DNA of 40,620 nucleotides, taken from Muribaculaceae bacterium. Its GTDB lineage: Bacteria > Bacteroidota > Bacteroidia > Bacteroidales > Muribaculaceae. This document shows positions 1-7,151 of this stretch, piece after piece. The DNA lies in NCBI GenBank assembly GCA_029062005.1, contig JAIDQZ010000055.1, positions 1-40,620 of the forward strand, in the 5' to 3' direction. The notes beneath the pieces were generated by a model. The model was not told the DNA's origin. It ran no database searches and saw only the letters and a program-made list of their open reading frames with translations. The first letter of the stretch is position 1. The number at the start of each line of letters is the position of its first letter. The position numbers were made by a program, and so were the translations under genes.

Positions 1-117
1 CCCCCAACACCCCCCCTCCCCAAAACCCAACAACCCACCCACTCCCACCCCTCCACAACCCCCCCCCCCCCACAAACCCAACAACCCCACAACCCCAACA
101 ACCCAAAACCCAACACC
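1..117. repeat. C/A-rich low-complexity tract at left edge
   Basis: Almost pure C and A with loosely periodic AACCCCA-type units, running up to the start codon of the first gene. No ORF, promoter or hairpin is visible. It is the complement of the G/T-rich tract at the right edge (40557-40620), so the same repeat family sits at both ends in inverted orientation. The simplest reading is that the assembly broke at a genomic repeat. Confidence 0.75.
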
Positions 118-1194
118 ATGAAAAAACTGAATATCCTGCCGTTATTGGTATCGCTCCTGATGCTTGCCGGACTCACATACTCCTGCGTCGACGACAGCCT
201 CCTCCGCAGGATAGATGATCCGGTGGCTAATTTCGAACAGCTCTGGAAAACTCTTGACGAGCATTACTGTTTTTTTGAGGAGAAGGGTATCGACTGGGAT
301 TCGGTGTATATGAAATATCGTCCGCTGGTGAAGGATGACACTCAATATGTGCAGCTCTTCGGCATCTGCGCGGCGATGCTCGATGAGCTGAAGGATGGAC
401 ACGTCAACCTCATATCTTCATTCAACACGTCATATTACCGCAACTGGTGGAGCGACTATCCGCAGGATTTCCGTCTGCGCACGATACAGGAAGACTATCT
501 GCATTTCAATTTCCTGCAGACCTCGGGCATTTCATATGCCATGCTGCCCGACACGATAGGATATATGTATTATCCCTCTTTCTCCTACGACATCGGCAAC
601 CTGAACCTTGACTACATACTTGCGATACTCTATCAGAGCAAGGGATTGATAATAGACATCCGGGATAACGGAGGGGGCAACCTGACCAATATCAAGACTC
701 TGGTGAGCCGCTTGATCGACCGCAAGGTGTCGGGAGGGACTATCCGGCATAAGACCGGACCGGGACACGGCGACTTTTCCGAACCATATGAAATAGTTTA
801 TGAACCGTGCGACACTACGAAGCGGATAGCCTATCTCAACCGCCCGGTGGCAGTGCTGACCAACAGGAGCTGTTTCAGTGCCGCCAATGATTTCGTGTCG
901 GTGATGAAGTCGCTGCCGAATGTCAGCATCATCGGGGCGCGTACGGGAGGGGGCGGCGGACTGCCGTTCAATTCGGAGATGCCTATAGGATGGGGCGTGA
1001 GGTTTTCGGCATGTCCGATGAGGTCGCCGGATGGGAAGACAACGGAATTCGGCATCGATCCCTCGCCGGGATGCGAGGTTCATGCTCCGGATTCATTGCT
1101 GATAAAGGGGATCGACCCGATCCTCAACTTTGCAGTCGGCCGCATACTCGGCAGCGCAGCTGCGGATCAATTATCAATGATCAATTATCAATGA
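118..1194 (+). CDS. S41-family peptidase-like lipoprotein
   Basis: Predicted surface or periplasmic lipoprotein of the S41 (C-terminal processing protease/tricorn-like) family, 358 aa. The N-terminus is a lipoprotein signal ending in LTYSC, with Cys23 as the predicted lipidation site. A helical N-terminal region (NFEQLWKTLDEHYCFF) precedes the peptidase core. The core has GLIIDIRDNGGGN (about residues 178-190) and NRSCFSAAND, whose Ser254 aligns with the S41 nucleophile. The next strand reads GARTGGGGG and lacks the Lys of the CtpA Ser-Lys dyad, as in a common Bacteroidales lipoprotein subgroup; the catalytic mechanism is therefore uncertain and the protein may be non-proteolytic. No PDZ domain is evident. 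The last eight residues (QLSMINYQ) and the stop codon are encoded by a TCAATNA heptamer array, so the native C-terminus has probably been replaced by repeat sequence. Family confidence is high; the substrate is unknown. Confidence 0.88.
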   Translation: MKKLNILPLLVSLLMLAGLTYSCVDDSLLRRIDDPVANFEQLWKTLDEHYCFFEEKGIDWDSVYMKYRPLVKDDTQYVQLFGICAAMLDELKDGHVNLISSFNTSYYRNWWSDYPQDFRLRTIQEDYLHFNFLQTSGISYAMLPDTIGYMYYPSFSYDIGNLNLDYILAILYQSKGLIIDIRDNGGGNLTNIKTLVSRLIDRKVSGGTIRHKTGPGHGDFSEPYEIVYEPCDTTKRIAYLNRPVAVLTNRSCFSAANDFVSVMKSLPNVSIIGARTGGGGGLPFNSEMPIGWGVRFSACPMRSPDGKTTEFGIDPSPGCEVHAPDSLLIKGIDPILNFAVGRILGSAAADQLSMINYQ

Positions 1195-1208
1195 TCAATG
1201 ATCAATTG
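1167..1208. repeat. TCAATNA heptamer array overlapping the S41 gene 3' end
   Basis: Six exact 7-bp units (TCAATTA, TCAATGA, TCAATTA, TCAATGA, TCAATGA, TCAATTG). The fourth unit contains the TGA stop of the upstream lipoprotein gene. The same heptamer family recurs at about 3647-3700, 25125-25205, 27447-27545 and 28965-29000. Confidence 0.9.
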
Positions 1209-1576
1209 TGATAGCTCAAGCCAACAAAATTCAAAATAAGCTCACGCAAAGCCGCAAAGTTTTTTTCAATGATGTATTTTCAATTGCTTCGCGACTCGGT
1301 TCAGGCAAGCCCGCCAAGATATCGGGCTGCTTCGCACCGCCCGGAGCACGCAAAGTATCAGCGCGATTCCGCGCTTCATATAATTACCGCGTAAGGTAGG
1401 GACGCACGGCTCGTGCGTCCGCTTTTACAATCGGCAATATACACGGCATTTTCGTGCTTCGGAGGGCGGACGCACGGACCGTGCGTCCCTACCGAGACGG
1501 TAATAAATTCAAAATTCTAAATTCAAAATTCTAAATTATCGTGCATCCATGTCTGCTATTTTTTTGATGAAAAAAA
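1195..1576. repeat. Repeat-filled gap: BIME-like unit plus complete hairpin element
   Basis: No credible gene. From about 1238 to 1390 lies a copy of the GC-rich BIME-like family (markers: CGCGACTCGGTTC, CGGGCTGC, CCCGGAGCACGC, GCGCG..CGCGC). It is followed by TTACCGCGTAAGG, then the complete hairpin element at 1395-1493, and then GAATTNN-type AT-rich sequence to about 1540. An apparent 63-codon ORF at 1208-1399 is a by-product of this repeat. Confidence 0.85.
1395..1493. repeat. Complete 99-bp two-hairpin inverted-repeat element (copy 1)
   Basis: Begins GGTAGGGACGCACG and ends CGTGCGTCCCTACC, and each end folds on itself through GGACGCACG/CGTGCGTCC arms. The asymmetric spacer (ATCGGCAATATACACGG...CGTGCTTCGGAGGG) is in the orientation opposite to the copies at 5643 and 6712. 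Other complete copies are at 3508, 5643, 6712, 22576, 22904, 25229, 27339 and 28468. Confidence 0.93.
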
Positions 1577-1607
1577 TTTGCGATATTAAATATATTTATT
1601 AATTTTG
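1577..1607 (+). promoter_or_regulatory. Bacteroidota promoter for the 1659 gene
   Basis: TTTG (1577-1580), a 19-bp spacer, then TAATTTTG (1600-1607) exactly match the Bacteroidota -33/-7 consensus TTTG-N19-TAnnTTTG. Transcription would begin near 1614, which excludes the upstream in-frame ATG at 1605 and supports the start at 1659. Confidence 0.85.
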
Positions 1608-1658
1608 CACAATATTAGACAATTAACTAATTTATTAACCTATCACAATTTTTCTTTT

Positions 1659-3158
1659 ATGAAAAAAATTCTACTAAGCATGGCAGCTGCAGCAATGTGC
1701 GTACCCGCTTTTGCTGCTGAGGAAACTACAAATGTTCCCGTAAAGATGACCTACATTGATAAATCCAATCCGGATGAGTCATTCGGTGAAATTGCAGCCG
1801 GCTCGACAGCTAAGACCGGTTTCAACACGATCAAAAATGGAGTTGTAGAATTCGGAAATGAAGGTTGGGGTGTCAACTACATCACTTATCTCCAGGTCAA
1901 TGTTTCCGAGATTGAAGGATCTATCCTGAATGCTACTCTTTCATTCGAGGCTTCCGAAGGATCTGACGGCAAACGTACGCAAACTTATGGTGTCGGATAT
2001 AACGATTCTGTATGGTCAAGCAAGATGACCTATAACACAGCAAATAGAAGCATCACTTTGATGGGTGACACACAATCAGGTACTGTAAAATATGCCGATA
2101 GATTCAAGACTTTCTCTTTTGATATCACTGAAGCTGTTCTCAATGCTGAAAATGGCTTGGCTACCGTCATTATCTATGAAACAGTAGCTGCCGGTGGTGA
2201 TGTCAAGAATCCTGAAGTTGTTGTTAAGTGGACCGACGAAGCAACCTACGATGTCACTTTCAAAGAAACTAACGAAGTTGAAGCAACTATTACCGTAAAT
2301 AATCTTGACGTTACAACCGGAACTTCACTTCCTGACGGAAATTATACTTTCACAGCAACCGCTACCGGTTACAAAGATTACACCGGCGAATTTACCGTTG
2401 ACGGAAAAGCTGAGGTTGTTGAATTCGCTATGACTCCGAAAGCTGTTTGGAATTGGACTGCAAAGAGCAGCGTTGACACTGAAATAGGAGCCGGTACTTG
2501 CTTTGAGGGTGAAGCCGCTTCTGTTCCTTTCTGCAAATATATCCTCAAAGATGGCACTGTATGGTCTAAAGATGCTATCAATAAGGAATTCAAATATACT
2601 TTCACTCCTGATGCCGACAACTATGTCGCAACTTTGGACTACACTGAAAACGCAGACAATGGTATCTTCTATGTAGAGGGCGAGAATATTGAAGGGATGT
2701 CAAAAGGAACTGAAGGTCAGGCAAGCGCCCGCAACTCAAACGCTGCCGGCGGTTATGCTTCAGAACCCGTAACTGTATGCACTCTCTTCCCCGGCACTTA
2801 TAAAATGGAAGTTGCTTATTCAGGCAATTCAGGAGCAACATTCAAGATCAATCTTGGAGAAGATGCAGAAGAACCTTTGTTGACATGTACTACGAAAGGA
2901 TACTGGGAATCTTCTACAGCTGACGAAATTGTTATAGCAGCAGAGACAACAGTCATTGTAGAATGTGAAGGAAGCACAAATGCAAAAACTCTCGACTATA
3001 TCCTCATCACAGGCAAGGGTGGCACAACATCTGCTGTGAAGGCTATCGAGACTGTAGCGGCTGACGGCAAGTGGTATAACCTGCAGGGTGTTCAGATCGC
3101 AGCTCCTGCCAAGGGTGGTCTTTACATCCACAATGGCAAGAAGGTGATCGTGAAGTAA
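1659..3158 (+). CDS. Secreted carbohydrate-binding-like protein with T9SS-type C-terminus
   Basis: 499 aa from the ATG at 1659, chosen because it starts a clear Sec signal peptide (MKKILLSMAAAAMCVPAFAA) and lies 45 nt past a perfect promoter. After the signal comes a beta-rich domain of about 160 residues resembling DNRLRE/CBM-type folds, then a PEGA-like segment (ITVNNLDV...ATATGYKDY). Next is a module ending NGIFYVEGENIEG...TLDYILITGKGG that also occurs twice in the 1548-aa protein downstream (EAEDIEGVTK...PFDYILITG) and looks like a CBM6/malectin-type binding domain. The C-terminus (WYNLQGVQIAAPAKG..YIHNGKKVIVK) is the Bacteroidales variant of the T9SS type A sorting domain. The likely role is glycan binding or adhesion at the cell surface, with no catalytic motif seen. 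A strong terminator follows. Domain names are by pattern only. Confidence 0.8.
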   Translation: MKKILLSMAAAAMCVPAFAAEETTNVPVKMTYIDKSNPDESFGEIAAGSTAKTGFNTIKNGVVEFGNEGWGVNYITYLQVNVSEIEGSILNATLSFEASEGSDGKRTQTYGVGYNDSVWSSKMTYNTANRSITLMGDTQSGTVKYADRFKTFSFDITEAVLNAENGLATVIIYETVAAGGDVKNPEVVVKWTDEATYDVTFKETNEVEATITVNNLDVTTGTSLPDGNYTFTATATGYKDYTGEFTVDGKAEVVEFAMTPKAVWNWTAKSSVDTEIGAGTCFEGEAASVPFCKYILKDGTVWSKDAINKEFKYTFTPDADNYVATLDYTENADNGIFYVEGENIEGMSKGTEGQASARNSNAAGGYASEPVTVCTLFPGTYKMEVAYSGNSGATFKINLGEDAEEPLLTCTTKGYWESSTADEIVIAAETTVIVECEGSTNAKTLDYILITGKGGTTSAVKAIETVAADGKWYNLQGVQIAAPAKGGLYIHNGKKVIVK

Positions 3159-3181
3159 TAACAAGCATATAGAAAAATCAT

Positions 3182-3215
3182 GGGGCGCACGCTGTCGTGC
3201 GCCCCTATTTTTTTT
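3182..3215 (+). terminator. Intrinsic terminator after the 1659 gene
   Basis: Perfect 10-bp stem GGGGCGCACG/CGTGCGCCCC with a CTGT loop, followed by TATTTTTTTT, starting 24 nt after the stop codon. The stem resembles the CGCACG/CGTGCG arms of the dispersed hairpin element. Confidence 0.93.
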
Positions 3216-3724
3216 AATTGAGAACTATTACTAATTTTGAATTTTGAACTATTAATAATTTAGAATTTTGAATTTTGAATTTTGAACTATTAATAATTTA
3301 GAATTTTGAATTTATTTTAATTGAGAATTGAGAATTTAGAATTTAGAATTGATGGTGATATCAATTTATCATTCATCATTGATTACGGTCTGGGTAGGGA
3401 CGCACGGCTCGTGCGTCCGCCCTCCGAAGCATCAGTGCGGCTTCGCTGCAAAGAGTCAAGAACCAAGAGTCAAGAGTCAAGATAATTTTATATTAGTTAC
3501 CGCGTAAGGTAGGGACGCACGGCTCGTGCGTCCGCCGTTCCGAAGCACGAAAATGCCGTGTATAATGCCGATTGTAAAAATCGTGTATAATGCCGATTAC
3601 AAGGCGGACGCACGAGCCGTGCGTCCCTACCCAGCTATTGAAATAATTGATCATTTATCATTGATCATTCATCATTGATCATTGATCATTGATCATTATA
3701 TAAACGAGCCGTGCGAAAGTTGAT
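3216..3724. repeat. Repeat-filled gap: heptamer arrays, solo arm, 124-bp element
   Basis: Order: a GAATTNN heptamer array (about 3228-3352); a solo GGACGCACG/CGTGCGTCC hairpin (3392-3421); a GCAGTG-type hairpin and GAGTCAAGAACC heptamers (about 3430-3485); TTACCGCGTAAGG; the complete 124-bp element (3508-3631); a TGATCAT/TTATCAT heptamer array (about 3647-3700); and a truncated arm (ACGAGCCGTGCG, about 3704-3716) ending nine bases before the next gene's stop. No gene is seen. Confidence 0.88.
3508..3631. repeat. Complete 124-bp two-hairpin element (copy 2, long form)
   Basis: Same ends as the 99-bp copies, but the spacer has a tandem duplication of CGTGTATAATGCCGATT about 25 bp apart, which accounts for the extra length. 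The copy at 28468-28591 is also 124 bp, with an equivalent duplication in the opposite orientation. Confidence 0.92.
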
Positions 3725-5281
3725 TCATTCAATTACAGGCGGATCAAGGCGGCGGGTCCTGGTGGAAAAATTGAGACCGATACTGAAGACACTCCTCGGA
3801 TCTGTGTCAAATTTGCGTGCATATTCCTTTTTGCGTATCTGGTCTATCGCATCCTCAGCAGATCCGTCGAATTTCAACTCGATTATGTATATGAAACGGC
3901 GATGCTCGATCAGCATGTCAATACGTCCGTCTGAGGTATGCACCTCCACCTGTGCGTTTGCCCCTATCAATGTCAGGAGCACGAAGATAGCGTTCTGGAG
4001 ATTGTTCTCGTCCTCCATATGCATGTCATAGGGGATTCCTGCCAGGAAAGCATTAAGATTCTTCACCAGAAGTTTAGGGTTCCCTTCCCTGATACTTTTC
4101 AAGATTTCACGTACCACATTCTCAGGCGATCCCTTCTTAACCGAAACATAGAAAGGCACCAGTTCATTGAAAAGTCCGTCACGGGCCTCCTTGTTTGGTA
4201 TTCCGAGGGTATAGACATTGTCATATGGATCATAGTCCTTTATGGTAAGATAACCTGTCTGATACATTAAAGCTAAGGGATTGGGATTCTTGAGGTCCAG
4301 TCCCATCAGCTCATCATGTGTGCAGGTGGTATTGTCGAGGCTTTCAAGATCCACGTCCATATTGCGCAGGGCTTCTGCTACAACAGTAGGTCTGCCCGTC
4401 TGATTCCAATAAAACAGAATAACGGATTTCTGCATTGCGTTGAGCACCGACCAAGGATTATAGATGTCGCTTCCCTTGATTGCGAATCTATAGCCATCGT
4501 AGTTTTGCCTGAGTTGCTCGCAAGCCCATTCATAGTCACGTCCCGCTTCCCTTGCAATTCCATTTATCCCTGTCTGGAAATTTTCAAAAAGTTCATCCGC
4601 AGTAATGCCGCAGATGTCCGCGTATTCATTGTCGAAAGATATGTCGTTGAGGTTATTCAGATCCGAGAATACACTAAGTTTGCTGAATCGGCTTACGCCG
4701 GTCAGGAATACAAGCCTGATGTCTTCAGCCATCGTTTTGAAGTTGGAATAGATGGATGCAAGCTGCGCCTGGTAGTGCTCAAACTGTTCTTCATTATTCA
4801 TGTTGCCGACGAGGGGCTTGTCGTATTCGTCTACCAGGATCACCACCTGTCTTCCTGTCTTCTCATGTGCTGTCTTAATTATAGTTCTCAATCTTTGTGA
4901 ATAGTCGGGATCCACGAAGTCAATACTATATTTTTTTTCCCAGTCTCTGAAAAGACCGTTGAGCACAGCTTCAAGTTTTCCTTCGATATCATAGCGGTTG
5001 GGATTGAGGTCAAGATAAAGCACCGGATATGGATGCCAGTCCCAGTCCATAGAGTCAACGCAAAGTCCTTTGAACAATTCCCTTTTGCCTTCGAAGAAAT
5101 ATCGTAACGTGGATAGAAAAAGGCTCTTGCCGAAGCGACGTGGACGCGCAAGAAACATAAATTGATTGTTCTGGCGTATAATCTTCTCTATAAACTGGGT
5201 TTTATCGATATATACACTTCCCGCCTCCCGGATATTCCTGAAGTCTTGCTGTCCGACGGCATACGTCACATATTCGCTCAT
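3725..5281 (-). CDS. AAA-ATPase-like protein with C-terminal PD-(D/E)XK nuclease domain
   Basis: 518 aa. This is the AAA-ATPase_like family fused to a PD-(D/E)XK domain (the PF09820 plus PDDEXK_9 architecture), which is multicopy in many Bacteroidales and has no established role. The N-terminus YVTYAVGQQDFRNIREAG..YIDKTQFIEKI is family-typical. Walker A is ARPRRFGKS and Walker B is VVILVDEYDKPLV. The C-terminal domain has RIDMLI followed by YIIELKFDG, giving the D...ExK pattern of the nuclease active site, so it looks intact. The ATG at 5281 is preferred over a TTG three codons upstream because it lies about 20 nt past a perfect promoter and starts the conserved MSEYV segment. The gene is isolated and flanked on both sides by repeats. 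Suggested roles (nucleic-acid processing, defence, mobile-element maintenance) are inference. Confidence 0.9.
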   Translation of the reverse strand: MSEYVTYAVGQQDFRNIREAGSVYIDKTQFIEKIIRQNNQFMFLARPRRFGKSLFLSTLRYFFEGKRELFKGLCVDSMDWDWHPYPVLYLDLNPNRYDIEGKLEAVLNGLFRDWEKKYSIDFVDPDYSQRLRTIIKTAHEKTGRQVVILVDEYDKPLVGNMNNEEQFEHYQAQLASIYSNFKTMAEDIRLVFLTGVSRFSKLSVFSDLNNLNDISFDNEYADICGITADELFENFQTGINGIAREAGRDYEWACEQLRQNYDGYRFAIKGSDIYNPWSVLNAMQKSVILFYWNQTGRPTVVAEALRNMDVDLESLDNTTCTHDELMGLDLKNPNPLALMYQTGYLTIKDYDPYDNVYTLGIPNKEARDGLFNELVPFYVSVKKGSPENVVREILKSIREGNPKLLVKNLNAFLAGIPYDMHMEDENNLQNAIFVLLTLIGANAQVEVHTSDGRIDMLIEHRRFIYIIELKFDGSAEDAIDQIRKKEYARKFDTDPRSVFSIGLNFSTRTRRLDPPVIE

Positions 5282-5306
5282 TAGCCTCAACTTTTACATT
5301 CGACCA

Positions 5307-5338
5307 CAAAGATACACATAATAATTCAATCATACAAA
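5307..5338 (-). promoter_or_regulatory. Bacteroidota promoter for the 5281 ATPase gene
   Basis: On the minus strand, TTTG (5335-5338), a 20-bp spacer and TATCTTTG (5307-5314). Predicted transcription start is near 5300, giving a very short leader. Confidence 0.82.
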
Positions 5339-5950
5339 CTTTTGGCTCGTGCGTCCCTACCGAGACGGTAATTTAGAATTTAGAATTGAGAACTTATTAT
5401 AATTGAGAATTTGGAATTTAGAATTTTGAACAATTATTAATTGAGAATTGAGAATTTTGAATTTAGAATTTTGAATTGATTTGGCTTGGGTGATGACAAT
5501 TTATCATTCATCATTGATTACGGTCTGGGTAGGGACGCACGGTCCGTGCGTCCGCCGTCAGAAGCATCAGTGCGGCTATGCCGCAAAGAGTCAGGAGTCA
5601 AGAACCAAGAGTCAAGATAATTTTAAATTAGTTACCGCGTATGGTAGGGACGCACGGCTCGTGCGTCCGCCCTCCGAAGCACGAAAATGTCGTGTATAAT
5701 GCCGATTACAATGCGGACGCACGAGCCGTGCGTCCCTACCCTGCTATTGAAATAATAGATCATTCATCATTGATCATTATATAAACGAGCCGTGCGTCCC
5801 TACCCAGCTATTGAAATAATTGATCATTTATCATTGATCATTATATAAACGAGCCGTGCGTCCCTACCTTACGCGGTTATTATATGAAGCAGCCGGAGAT
5901 CGCAAAAGAGGAGCTCAACTCTCAATTTTAATAAAAGGAAGACATATATA
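5339..5950. repeat. Repeat-filled gap with one complete element and four partial arms
   Basis: Contents in order: a partial arm (5342-5362); a GAATTNN heptamer array (about 5370-5480); a solo hairpin (5527-5553); the hairpin TGCGGC-TAT-GCCGCA (about 5571-5585) with GAGTCA heptamers; TTACCGCGTATGG and the complete element 5643-5740; then two repeated half-arms (about 5783-5802 and 5849-5868), each preceded by TGATCATTATATAA. The last stretch holds a fragment of the BIME-like family. No gene is seen. Confidence 0.87.
5643..5740. repeat. Complete 98-bp two-hairpin element (copy 3)
   Basis: Ends GGTAGGGACGCACG...CGTGCGTCCCTACC with the spacer in the CCCTCCGAAGCACG...TAATGCCGATT orientation. It is preceded by a composite unit (solo arm, GCGGC hairpin, GAGTCA heptamers) that also precedes the copy at 3508. 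Confidence 0.93.
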
Positions 5951-5951
5951 A

Positions 5952-5983
5952 ATTGTGTATATTATATATTTTTTATATCTTTG
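5952..5983 (+). promoter_or_regulatory. Promoter of the toxin-antitoxin operon
   Basis: ATTG (5952-5955), a 20-bp spacer and TATCTTTG (5976-5983). The -7 element is a full match; the -33 element deviates by one base. The start codon of the antitoxin is 46 nt downstream of the -7 element. Confidence 0.7.
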
Positions 5984-6029
5984 CATAGAAGTTGTTTAAT
6001 CCTATGTAAAAATTTAAAAAAACAAGACT

Positions 6030-6329
6030 ATGGCAACGGCATTGAATGTGAAACGTAAAAATATCGACCTTCCAACTGATATTTTGCGAAAATTGTCTAT
6101 CATGGCAGCGGCAGCAGGAAAGAGCCTCAAGAAATATATAGAGGAAACGATGATTGATAAGGCTAACAGTACAAACATCGCAGTGTATGAAAACCCTTCT
6201 CCTTCAGGCGATACATGGTTTGATGACCCTGAAAACATGGCAGCGGTAATGCGGGGAATAGAAGATGCAAAAGCCGGGCGGTGTCGAGAGGTCACAGCTG
6301 ATGAAATCAGAGATATGCTTGGAGTATGA
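6030..6329 (+). CDS. Antitoxin of a YoeB-type toxin-antitoxin pair
   Basis: 99 aa. The N-terminal half (NIDLPTDILRKLSIMAAAAGKSLKKYIEE) has the strand-helix-helix layout of a ribbon-helix-helix DNA-binding antitoxin. The C-terminal half is acidic (FDDPENMAAVMRGIEDAK) and probably wraps the toxin. It overlaps the toxin start by 4 bp (ATGA), the usual translationally coupled order. By family knowledge it should neutralise the YoeB nuclease and repress its own promoter, which lies just upstream. The exact antitoxin family is not certain; RelB/RHH-like is the best description. Confidence 0.83.
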   Translation: MATALNVKRKNIDLPTDILRKLSIMAAAAGKSLKKYIEETMIDKANSTNIAVYENPSPSGDTWFDDPENMAAVMRGIEDAKAGRCREVTADEIRDMLGV

Positions 6330-6604
6330 CCTACCGCATCATTTTTACCAAAGAAGCTTTGGATCATCTTGAATTTTGGCGAAAATCCGGACAAGTGAAG
6401 ATTCTGGAAAAAATTGCTATGTTTATAGATGAATTAAAAGTTCATCCTACAACAGGAACCGGACAAGTGGAACGGTTGAAACGAAATTTATCCGGGTATT
6501 GGAGCAGGCGTATTGACAAACAAAACAGGTTGATTTATTCAATAGAAAACGATGTGGTAACCGTGACCGTCATATCACTCAAAGGACATTACGATGACAA
6601 ATAA
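6326..6604 (+). CDS. yoeB: YoeB/Txe-family mRNA interferase toxin
   Basis: 92 aa, within the normal size of YoeB (about 84-90 aa). The segment VERLKRNLSGYWSRRIDKQN corresponds closely to the YoeB core (PEPLKHNLSGFWSRRI...). The conserved Glu (in GQVER), the Arg of WSRRI and the C-terminal His of GHYDDK match the catalytic Glu/Arg/His set known for YoeB. It would cleave mRNA at the ribosomal A site when the antitoxin is lost. Genes are coupled by an ATGA overlap. A long perfect hairpin follows the stop codon directly. Confidence 0.93.
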   Translation: MTYRIIFTKEALDHLEFWRKSGQVKILEKIAMFIDELKVHPTTGTGQVERLKRNLSGYWSRRIDKQNRLIYSIENDVVTVTVISLKGHYDDK

Positions 6605-6656
6605 GAAATCATCATTCCATAAAGCGCGGTATCGCGTTTTATGCAATGATGATTTC
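6605..6656. repeat. Long 23-bp-stem hairpin after yoeB
   Basis: Outer 12-bp stem GAAATCATCATT (6605-6616) with AATGATGATTTC (6645-6656). After one C/C mismatch comes an inner stem CATAAAGCGCG/CGCGTTTTATG with a GTAT loop. It is made of two inverted copies of the tail of the BIME-like family (CGCGATACCGCGCTTTATGGAATGATG at 22840 and 17060). It could protect or terminate the toxin mRNA, but there is no U-tract. Confidence 0.85.
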
Positions 6657-6883
6657 AATGATCAATTATTAATGATCAATGATAAATCCCAAATGCTCAA
6701 TTACCGCGTATGGTAGGGACGCACGGCTCGTGCGTCCGCCCTCCGAAGCACGAAAATTACCGTGTATATTGACGATTGCAATGCGGACGCACGAGCCGTG
6801 CGTCCCTACCGAGACTATATCAATGGACTCTGCGGCGAAGCCGATATGAATTGGGTTCGATGCATCAATTTTTTTGTAAAAAA
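6657..6883. repeat. Heptamer array and complete hairpin element upstream of the 7152 gene
   Basis: TCAATNA-type heptamers (about 6656-6685), TTACCGCGTATGG, then the complete 99-bp element at 6712-6810 ending about 74 bp before the next promoter. A short GC segment CTCTGCGGCGAAGCCG (about 6829-6843) is a remnant of the GCGGC hairpin. No gene is seen. Confidence 0.86.
6712..6810. repeat. Complete 99-bp two-hairpin element (copy 4)
   Basis: Same orientation as the 5643 copy. It lies just upstream of the promoter of the largest-leader surface-protein gene, not in its transcript. Confidence 0.93.
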
Positions 6884-6915
6884 TTTGGTAAATTTGAAAA
6901 AATTGTTTATTTTTG
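6884..6915 (+). promoter_or_regulatory. Promoter of the 7152 surface-protein gene
   Basis: TTTG (6884-6887), a 20-bp spacer and TATTTTTG (6908-6915). The transcript would start near 6922, leaving a leader of about 230 nt that contains a small hairpin GTGGAT...ATCCAC (7004-7024). No known riboswitch was recognised in the leader. Confidence 0.8.
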
Positions 6916-7151
6916 CGCGATACTAACCTTATCAGCTTGATTTATGGCGAATTGCAGCGATGTTTGAGGGTTAGCTTGTAATGTGTGTCAGGTGTAAATT
7001 GTTGTGGATTATTCTTTTATCCACAGATACACGAATTTCACGCCCGGCAGGTTGCAAGCAGAACCGTTTTATACCGTCAGATCATGAAACCAGAAACCCG
7101 GCTTACAACAGAAAACAACAATTAACTAAATATTAACCAAACAAAACTATC

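Noticed and set aside
1208..1399. 63-codon ORF in the gap after the S41 gene
   Set aside because: It lies wholly in a BIME-like repeat whose other copies do not keep the frame; no promoter and no recognisable domain. The same applies to ORFs at 5481-5699, 16456-16839, 16721-17089, 22478-22687, 22695-23003, 28447-28824 and 29517-29753.
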